Source: Axinella damicornis
Lineage: Eukaryota > Porifera > Demospongiae > Axinellida > Axinellidae
Reading direction: 5' to 3'
Length of the DNA: 64,000 nucleotides
Assembly (NCBI GenBank): GCA_963931865.1
Contig: OZ007513.1
Span: 12,491,751 to 12,555,750 of the forward strand
The notes beneath the pieces are model-generated. The model was given only the letters and a program-made list of their open reading frames with translations. It made no database searches and had not been told where the DNA came from. A program made the position numbers and the translations under genes. How positions within the stretch are numbered: position 1 is the stretch's first letter; each line of letters starts with the position of its first letter. Positions 56,161-64,000 of this stretch are shown in pieces.

Positions 56161-57393
56161 ACATACAGAAAGACTGATATACGGATTATGTGCCGGTTAG
56201 CTAGAGCGTACTGAGTGGTACCGTTCGAACGTACACATAACCAACTCAAAACCTACCGGGTAGATTTCTCGAACTCAGCTGGGAAGTTGCTCAACGACGC
56301 AAACAGCCACTCCAGAGATGGCCAGTGGGAGCATAGTTTCTGTCACAGCAACTCCTACGAGTAATTTTTCCACAATCTACCCGGTAGGAAGACGCAGCCA
56401 TTCGTACTCTTTGGATTGCCACCGGTAAGGTCAAGAATACCAAAGCTCAAGTAATCCGTATCGCTCGACTTTTTGTTCACTCTCTGATTTGCGGCCATAT
56501 CAACCGCAAAGGCCTGAAAGTCACGGGACAAGTGACCACGCCCCACTATTCTCATGGGGTCGTTTTACCGTTTCCAATGAACAAACTCGTCTGTACAGCA
56601 GGCAGGGCATCTCGGACATCGGCGTCTAATGCTAGATCGCTAGCGCTTTGCAATCGCTTGAAGATGGATGCCGTATGCAGTCCAATAAAACACGAAATCA
56701 GTATTCATGGAATTCTGTAACGTAATAAACCAACCGCAATCAGATGACATTTAGTGCCGTGTGCAATCGTTTCCATAGATACGCACGGCGCGCGAAATTC
56801 TTGCTATGGTCAACTCGACCCAGACCTTACATGCAGTGAGCTACTACTTGTACTACTTAGAGCCTACTATCACTGTTCAGCTCTCTCTGGCACTACAACA
56901 GGTACTTGGCTTTCACTCGCGGTAACAGTGCACACCCTACACTGAACAGCAGCGAAGACGTTTGACGTCGAAATTAGTGGCCATCATGAACGTGTCTTCA
57001 CTATGACAGCAGCTGTCTCAAATTAGGCGCATGCGTACAGGAAGTCACGCCCATTTAATTTCTCTATACGGGAGCTATGCCCACTTAATTACCTCAATTA
57101 GTTATTCGGTATCCCGTAACACAGAGCTGGCCATCATGTACTTTGACCCATGTGGCCATGGTGACGACGACCTTTGACCCCAAGGCAGCGCATACACTAC
57201 AACCCCAGTAGTGGCCACCTACAATAATTTCATTCATCACCTTCTGCAGTTCTCTTTGTTCCCCTTCGACAGCAGCACCGTCCACAGCTCTGTCTGGAAT
57301 GGCAGCACTCACACAGCATACCTCAGTCTGCAAGTAACACAACATAGGTGATCATTCTAATAGGTGTAGCAGCAACAGTTTGTCCACAATTAG

Positions 57394-57407
57394 CCCCCCC
57401 CCCCCCA
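57394..57407. repeat. Poly-C tract
   Basis: About 14 C immediately upstream of the conserved pre-exon-1 block of copy 5. Confidence 0.9.
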
Positions 57408-57780
57408 TCCACCCACACATACTCTTAGTGTATGGGATCTAGATAGCAATCTGTGAGCAAAGTACGGCATATGCCTCCACAGACTAGCAAAGTCTGCAAC
57501 ACTGTAGCTATAGAGCTCATCACAGGCAGCCAGGAATGCTCTGGGGGTCCTGAACTTTGAAGGCACTGACCTGACGTCTAACATAAGTTAGTCATGCAAA
57601 CCCAGCAGCTTTATTCCCCACACTTTCAAGTCCCAAGCAAGTATCTTCAATGCATACCCATCAGCATAATTATGCGGCGTTGACCTTGGAGAGAGTGGTG
57701 GACAACCCTGGGTTAATGGGAAATCCCACTGAGCTGTTGCTTTACTGAATTTCCCCGTCCAAATTGGCAAGGTTAATTCA

Positions 57781-57823
<43 letters not shown>
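57781..57823. repeat. Poly-C tract (about 43 bp)
   Basis: Uninterrupted C run. It is translated as poly-proline in the long open frame that reaches the sulfotransferase, but lies well upstream of the family's normal start. Confidence 0.95.
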
Positions 57824-58045
57824 ACCCGGGCCACTAGAATCATGAATCCGTCGCCACAAAGATTGATGTGGAAAGGGTTTTTTCTGTGTAACTTACTGAC
57901 CTCACTGAGCGGTCTGGTCTCGACTCAAGCTTGTGCACGGGGCCGGGAAGACCCTTCAGTAATTGTGGGGGCGGGGTTGCCAAACCAAATTTCACTCAGG
58001 GGGCGGAGTGCGCTGGGAGAGCCTGCGCCCCGGGAATCAGGAGAG

Positions 58046-58954
58046 ATGTCTAAGCAGAGCAGTATAGACGTCCTTCGACAGCGTCTTATGAAAGTAATTA
58101 CGGATGAAGGGCGGTCGGAAGCAGAAGAATTCAAACCGAGAAGTACGGATATTTTCGTGACTGGCTTCTTGAAGAGTGGCACAACGTGGATGCAGCAGAT
58201 CGTTCACCAGCTGCGGACAGGCGGAGACATGGATTTTGCCGACATAATGGAGGTCATCCCAATACCAGACCTAGCTCATGGTCTTGGACAGGACCTGAAC
58301 ATGGAGCAAAAAGCTTCCCCACGCTGTTTCAAGGATCACCAACCGTACCACACCTGTCAAAGGGGCGCCAGGTACATCTGGTGTGTGCGTGAGCCGTGTG
58401 CCGTCGCGTATAGCTATTTCAAAATGTCGCAGGGTTGGTTCTTTCAGCCTGGAGAGGTCAGCTTGGAGGACTTCATTAGGGAGCTTTGGCTAGTCGGTCA
58501 ATTATCCATAAAGACGTCATACTTCCAGCATCTTGCAAGCTGGTGGCCTCACAGGAACGACCCAAACATTTTGGTAGTGTTCTTCGAAGACCTGAAAGAG
58601 AGTTATGAGAGCTCTGTGCGCTCTGTTGCTGAATTCATGGGCATCACAGACGAGGACTGTATCCAGGTTGCACTGGCGAGAGGCACGTTCGAGTTTATGA
58701 AACAACACTCGGACAAATTTGATCAGATACTTCTTAAGCAGCGCAGCAATGTGCGCTGTGGTCTGCCAGCGAGTGCTGGAATGGGGCAGAGCAAGATACG
58801 CACTGGCTCAGCTACAGAGGGACTGAAGATGGTGCCACTGGAGATTCGTAATGAGATCCAGAAGAAGTGGGAAGCTGTTGTAACTCCTGTGACTGGCTGT
58901 GCCAGCTATCCAGAGCTAAGGGCAATGTGGAGGAAGGAGAAGCAGAACAAATGA
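58046..58954 (+). CDS. Cytosolic sulfotransferase (SULT family), single exon
   Basis: 302 residues, normal for enzymes that transfer sulfate from PAPS to hydroxyl or amine groups of small molecules in the cytosol. From ATG 58046: PAPS phosphosulfate loop FLKSGTTW at 41-48; probable catalytic His98 in KDHQP; 3'-phosphate-binding Arg115 and Ser123 in CVREPCAVAYSYF; ILVVFFEDLKES at 175-186. The C-terminal PAPS motif, usually RKGxxGDWK, is degenerate (RTGSATEGLK, 252-261). The frame is open upstream to the poly-C tract; MSKQSS is chosen because it gives the usual family length. It is intronless and head-to-head with transporter copy 5. ATTAAA at about 59144 could be its polyadenylation signal. 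A retrogene origin is possible. Confidence 0.88.
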   Translation: MSKQSSIDVLRQRLMKVITDEGRSEAEEFKPRSTDIFVTGFLKSGTTWMQQIVHQLRTGGDMDFADIMEVIPIPDLAHGLGQDLNMEQKASPRCFKDHQPYHTCQRGARYIWCVREPCAVAYSYFKMSQGWFFQPGEVSLEDFIRELWLVGQLSIKTSYFQHLASWWPHRNDPNILVVFFEDLKESYESSVRSVAEFMGITDEDCIQVALARGTFEFMKQHSDKFDQILLKQRSNVRCGLPASAGMGQSKIRTGSATEGLKMVPLEIRNEIQKKWEAVVTPVTGCASYPELRAMWRKEKQNK

Positions 58955-59483
58955 CATTCCGATAACTTTCATGAGGTGCTGAAATGTTGTTGTGCATCCT
59001 ATAGCTACCAAGTGTCATTATTAATTTTGGTACATGCACTCTATAGAAAACAGCTGGCCTGGTGCTCTACATCAAAATTAGGAAGTGAAATCACCTGAAT
59101 AATCAGCAAGTCATCCTTTAAGTTGAGGTTTAGAACTGCATGTCTAATTAAAGCCATCAAGACGTGCTTTCAGTACAGAATTGATCCAATTTAGTGCAAG
59201 AAATTCAATTCCTGCATGGAATTTATTGTGGGTGGATTTAACTTCATCCATGCAAACCTTGTCCTTTTACTACAGTATAGTACATGCAGTTATGCTGAGT
59301 GTCAGAACATGTCTTATGGGCAGTTGACCAACTCTCTTCCCGTGTGAGCCTGGCTATAGTCATTACGATACTTTTAAGTTGTCCCTGCATTGTTCTTTTG
59401 TGAGGAGTGAAATACTTCTCAATTGTGCAAGAGTGTACGTATCACTACAAAGGTAATGTCATGCTGAGGTAGTAACGAGTCAG
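58955..59483. other. Intergenic between sulfotransferase and transporter copy 6
   Basis: Convergent 3' ends. Nothing coding seen apart from the putative ATTAAA signal. Confidence 0.5.
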
Positions 59484-62400
59484 TTATTTCTTCTCTTCTG
59501 TATGTAGTAGTTCGGACATTTCAGTGGCATCTTCCTCATCTGAAAGACTGGGCTCCTTCTCACCAGGACTGGTCTCACTGCTGACAGGAGCAGCTGCGCT
59601 CCCTACTTGTGCCTGCAGCTGCTCTTTCATTCTGCCCAGTTTGCGGTAGAGCAGTAGCAGAGTGAGTATGACAGGGATCTGAAGTGAGATCATTATGGAC
59701 ATCGCCAAAAATGTCCGTTTCTTTGCTCCTTCATAGGCAGCACCAACTGTATTGGCAGAATATGAATTCATTGGTCACTGATAGATATACCCAGTGTGAA
59801 TGAGTCCGTCGGATATTGACAGTTAAAGTTTCAATGTACATGTGCTGTGCATGTTTTCCCTGTCACATCACGACACTTCATCCATTATTTCGAAGGCAGA
59901 CACTTTCAGCAAGGACAATTTGAAATGAACACATAAGTGCACTTGCTCATTACTGAACGGGCACCAAATATAACTAGAACTCTGTAGACCCCATGCACAC
60001 TGTGCTGCAGTGCATGGTAACGCTAGTACGTAGCAGTGGCCCATGCACACTGTGCTGCAGTGCATGGTAACGCTAGTACGTAGCTGTGGCCCATGCACAC
60101 TGTGCTGCAGTGCATGGTAACGCTAGTACGTAGCTGTGGCCCATGCACACTGTGCTGCAGTGCATGGTAACGCTAGTACGTAGCTGTGGCCCATGCACAC
60201 TGTGCTGCAGTGCATGGTAACGCTAGTACGTAGCTGTGGCCCATGCACACTGTGCTGCAGTGCATGGTAACGCTAGTACATAGCTGTGGCCCATGCACAC
60301 TGTGCTGCAGTGCATGGTAACGCTAGTACGTAGCAGTGGCCCATGCACACTGTGCTGCAGTGCATGGTAACGCTAGTACGTAGCTGTGGCCCACAGATCA
60401 TTATACAAATTGGTGACCCGTACCCTTACCTATAATTAGCTTGAGCATGCGCAGTTGAAGCAGGACATGTATCCATGGATTACATCATCATACTCATCCT
60501 TAGCTTTCATTGATGATTTGAAATTTAATGTTTAATAAGAAAGAGCTGGGGTATGCAAAGAATTCAAGCAGTTTGTCTACATCAGATACACAAATGCTTT
60601 TTCTCTTTCTAGTTTGTTGGGTTTAGCAATCGTTTAAACCTGTATGTCGTGAGATTTAAATTTTTTTTCACACACAACAGACGGACAGACTGACAGATGG
60701 ACAATACCGATTGCTTAACCCCATTTCGCGCATTCCCACACGAGGTAAAATTGCAGCCCATCAGTCCAAGTTATGTATGGAAGGCACCTTGCAGTGCATG
60801 GGTTTATACTTCGAGAGATCGAAAGGGTATTGCATCTCTGCAGTACTTCATTCACTTGTGCAACTGTATAGTGACCAACTCTATTGGTTGAAGTAACCGT
60901 TGGGCTTTTACAGTGATATAGGAGCTGGTTGAGCATTAAAAAACCCACCATGTACCCATGTAGAATGTGTGCATCCGGTGATTATGGGATAACAAAGGCT
61001 TACAACAAATCTACAGGCTACATGTTGAGATGGGGAGCAAGGGTCTTATCAGGGCCTAAGATTATCCTGCAGTCTTGCTACTTTAACTCCAGACAACTCT
61101 GTCCTGTATCAGTGCCTAGCCTTGCTCCCAGGCTAGTACATATCCTATTATTAAACTATAGTCCATGGCAGGCACGCAAACTCACCAAATAAGGGAGCGA
61201 TGGTTCTGGTAACACCAGTTGATGCAGTAGCAAGTCCCAACACCAAACCCTGAATAGATACATGTACAAGTCGTTCAATTGAAGCACAAACACAGCTGTT
61301 ATACGTAATAGTCTGGTAGCACAAACTGTGATGACCTTCATCCAACTTGGGTTCCTTACACAGTCATATGCACTCAGTATATCAGAGCTCCACTCAAATG
61401 AGTATACAAACATGTACAATTAGCAGCATTGACTAGTGTATTTATAGCAGAGCGTACATCTCAGCCAATCCACTGATGGTGTACAGGGGAAATGGGAATG
61501 TGTGTGACGGTCACTAGCTCTCACCATGATGCATCATTTCAGAATAATCAGTGAGTTCTAAGTTCTCACGTGGATTGGCTACGCTCCATCCGATTACATA
61601 CTGGGTATGCTCTATACAATTTATACCTGACTCATTATAGAAAGAACATGGGGGAGAGACTTAGCCTCGTTCCCAGCTCGGGCCTGGGAATGAGGCCAGG
61701 AGTGACTGTGCTTAATAGTATAGTCATGGTTTGTCATTGAGTATATGGATAGCAATATCTCAGTGCACCAAACTCTGCATTTGGCATGGATTTACGCAAG
61801 TCTTTCAATAGCACATGGAAATGTGGGCATACAAAATCAAGTAGCTGTTAGCTATATATCACATTACCCACCTGATATTGTCGACTGACAGCATCTGAAA
61901 TTACCATCATGATACCAATTGTTGGGACAACTATGGACAACCGAAAGATGACTGCACCAATCAGGAACTGAACAAAGTTCAGGGTGCGATCTACACTTCG
62001 ACATATTGCCGGGCAGGCATTGCAATGTCTGTGAGTTATTACAGAGTTTGGAATCCAGTGACAGTGATACTGACTTGAACTCAGAGACTCACAAACGTTC
62101 ATGGCAAGCTCGTAAGCAATCTCATTCACAACTGGGTGTCGAGGGGAGAATGGTTCCATGTGCTGCAGTGACACAGCAGCAACAGCGACCTCCTCCTCTG
62201 AAGTCATCACAGCAGTGGTGTTGTGCCGTAAGCTGTCATTCAACCATGGGCAGTCAGGGAGAACAGTTGGGCAGGGAGGAAGGCTAGTGTTGGAGGCACC
62301 TGATGCAAGCTCGGGGTGGTGATAAAGACTGAATTCAGTGCAGGGGTCGTACGGTATTGACTGCCAATCTGCCATCAGTGTTAGGCCAGTCACGGCGAAA

Positions 62401-64000
62401 ATTATCCCAACAATTGTGATAATGCGGCTGTTCAGTTTGATTGTTTGCATGAAGAGGCTGTGGAAAAATGGTTTGTTATTAGGCAACAAAATACACCGAA
62501 CTATACCATTCCAATTTAGTCACTGGATATAATAATACTTCCAGGATAACACAAGGGTGCACTATTAACTTCTCACATATAGGCATGAAGAGGCTGTGGA
62601 AAAATGGTTTGTTATTAGGCAACAAAATACACCAAACCTTGAGAACTATACCATTCCAATTTAGTCACTGGATATAATAATACTTCCAGGATAACACAAG
62701 GGTGCACTATTAACTTCTCACATATAGGCATACGGTAGCTATACTGCATATGGTCATAATACCATAATGATTGAGGTACAATATTTTTGCGGATTGGACG
62801 TCGCCGACTGAATACTTTTCAAAGATCAACAGCTTTAATAACCATGCCCGTGCACTCACAGGTGAAGTGGCTTGTCGCCAGCTACTGCTACTCCGTTCTC
62901 GCTCCGCTTTGCTGTCTTTATGCAATATATAGCTTTATGTTGCATCATTGGCCACTGTTCATCATGTGATCGAGTCTGACGGAATATCTTGAGCCTTTCA
63001 GATTGCATCCGGCAGCGTACTCTTCAACATTCACCTTCCAAAGTATATAGCTGACTATACAGAGCCATGCTGAATAGAATAACAATCGCCAAATAAGAGA
63101 ACAAGCAGGAACAAAATTACAAAGTGTGGACGCGTACCGAGGCCACATGACATGTACATCATAGGTTTTTGTGGGTGAATCTTAGAATATGCCTCCTGTA
63201 AAAGACAATTAAATACAAAACCTATGCACCTTGAAAATCAGAAATTAGGAAGAAAACCTACAACTAAACAAATATTGAAATCACCCAACGAAGATATTAG
63301 GTATAACTAACTTTAGAACCCCCTCATGATTAGTAATTACAACTAAACATGCAGTGCATCTGATGAGCAGTAGCGGCGTCAGCTCTGAAACTTACACAAT
63401 GAAAGCACTAAGGGTCGCAGGAAGAAGCAGCACAAAGAAGTAGGAAGTGTCCTTGACCGAGAACCCGAAGGAATCACTCAGAATGGGATTGAACAACTCT
63501 TCATAGATGACGAATTTGGAGGTTATCACTCCCCTTGTTATTATCAGGAAGAATACTATCTGAAGAACAGTTAAGGGAACTTCAGATACATCGTGTATCT
63601 TGGAATGAAGTGGAATGAAGCTTGCCGGTTTAAGTACATACTGCCACTATAGTATTATAAGTGGCAGAAAAAACACTTTAGAATGTGCACATTGTAGGAC
63701 CTGTGTATCCACAGATCTTGTATCACCTAAGAACCATCGCTTCAAGCACTAGCTGCATGTGTGGTGATCGAGTTAGCTGCTATATAGAGCTTTGCTCTAT
63801 CTCCCAAGGAAAGTCATGGCAAGTTTTTTTCCTCAGTGGGTCATGTAGCACTATACGGCACATTGGACTGCACCTGAAATGCAACTAAGCTAGTATAGTG
63901 TGAAGTATCAAATACAAACCGTGATCAATATTAGTACAGGCTATAAGCATGCCTTGATACAATATCCACCACTGTATACAGTGTTTCAAGGATATCAAGA
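59484..64000 (-). CDS. MFS transporter, MFSD8/CLN7-like, copy 6 (3' part; continues beyond the window)
   Basis: Visible exons: 63559-63396, 62457-61872, 61249-61186 and 59746-59484, all with family-typical lengths (164, 586, 64, 263) and open frames. The window stops at TTTCAAGGATATCAAGA, just before the expected donor of exon 4, so exons 1-4 are outside. Exon 6 is uninterrupted here, unlike its close relative copy 5. The tail ends TEMSELLHTEEKK. Intron 7 holds a 50-bp minisatellite. Intron 5 holds the same extra 0.7-kb block as copy 5. Confidence 0.82.
59990..60391. repeat. 50-bp minisatellite (8 copies)
   Basis: Unit CCATGCACACTGTGCTGCAG...GCTAGTACGTAGCTGTGGC, almost invariant. Unit 5 has exactly one unit at the same place (47968-48015), so the array expanded after the unit 5/6 duplication. 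Confidence 0.96.
62451..62730. repeat. 136-bp tandem duplication spanning the exon 6 acceptor of copy 6
   Basis: GAAGAGGCTGTGGAAAAATGG followed by shared text occurs at 62451 and again at 62587. The upstream copy on the minus strand is a decoy acceptor; using it would bring an in-frame stop before the real exon. Unit 5 has one copy. Confidence 0.9.

Larger units (their letters stand above)
54495..57240. other. Long intron 1 of copy 5
   Basis: 2.7 kb against about 0.5 kb in copies 1-4. It contains the TIR element at 55359-55680 and a CRE-bearing, CpG-richer region at 56090-56950 whose ORFs do not resemble known proteins. Confidence 0.5.
47442..57319 (-). pseudogene. MFSD8/CLN7-like transporter copy 5, exon 6 split by an LTR element
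   Basis: Exons: 57319-57241, 54494-54346, 53955-53553, 53125-52914, 52474-52311, exon 6 in two parts (51477-51273 and 49813-49433), 48812-48749, 47704-47442. The two exon 6 parts sum to 586 bp, exactly the family length, once one copy of CATGGGCA is counted. Without the insert the frame would close at 640 codons. With it, the protein runs into the LTR and stops after the exon 6 sequence up to LPDCP. Exon 1 encodes MLCECCHSRQSCGRCCCRRG; exon 2 lacks two codons at its donor. Exon 3 has the most CLN7-like motif (YHWVIATYNIGQFLGA) and an unambiguous donor ACAG|GTATAT. Otherwise no disabling change, so the disruption is recent. Confidence 0.85.

Noticed and set aside
57764..58045. N-terminal extension of the sulfotransferase with poly-proline
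   Set aside because: The poly-Pro comes from a C homopolymer and the next part resembles repeat text seen at 24385 and 43400; the family length fits the ATG at 58046.
1..64000. CRISPR array, prophage or bacterial operon
   Set aside because: The direct repeats are contiguous without unique spacers, genes are spliced, and all large ORFs are eukaryotic families or transposons.

Overview
This window is eukaryotic DNA, most likely from an invertebrate animal. A demosponge is my best guess, from the overall texture: abundant TAGC/CATG-rich spacer, many short inverted-repeat elements and a moderately compact intron-rich gene family. That species-level guess is inference only. No rRNA, tRNA gene, CRISPR or bacterial-style operon is visible.

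The backbone is a head-to-tail array of six copies of one eight-exon gene, all on the minus strand, at 5661-11020, 17845-23145, 25859-30664, 34808-40336, 47442-57319 and 59484 to beyond the right edge. The product is a roughly 640-residue, 12-helix major facilitator superfamily transporter most like MFSD8/CLN7, a lysosomal membrane protein. Every splice junction was placed by comparing copies, and exon lengths are nearly constant (85, 155, 403, 212, 164, 586, 64 and 263 bp). Copies 1, 3 and 4 have closed reading frames, and copy 6 is intact as far as it is visible. Copy 2 carries three frame-breaking indels. Copy 5 is broken by a truncated LTR retrotransposon in exon 6. Intact copies share a cysteine-rich N-terminus, a large glycosylatable loop in exon 6, and an acidic dileucine (ExxxLL) signal in the C-terminal tail.

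The copies serve as each other's empty-site controls, so the boundaries of many insertions can be read directly. These are a hAT-like element (6453-6862), a 3.8-kb block holding a composite foldback (12391-16173), a TA-flanked element (16416-17228), a LINE fragment with reverse transcriptase (32108-34118) beside a small TIR element (31850-32096), a PIF/Harbinger-like element filled with a 55-bp minisatellite (46650-47406), and the LTR fragment (49814-51264). A 2.26-kb element with roughly 130-bp terminal inverted repeats and a 9-bp target duplication (43700-45955) looks Mutator-like.

Other content: 1-5640 is mostly minisatellites and microsatellites, with two exon-like pieces of an unidentified minus-strand gene. 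A single-exon cytosolic sulfotransferase lies on the plus strand at 58046-58954, head-to-head with transporter copy 5. Units 5 and 6 are the most recent large duplicates; they share extra intronic sequence, including a small ORF with a signal-peptide-like start. Exon calls and family names come from reading the sequence only; no alignment or database search was run.
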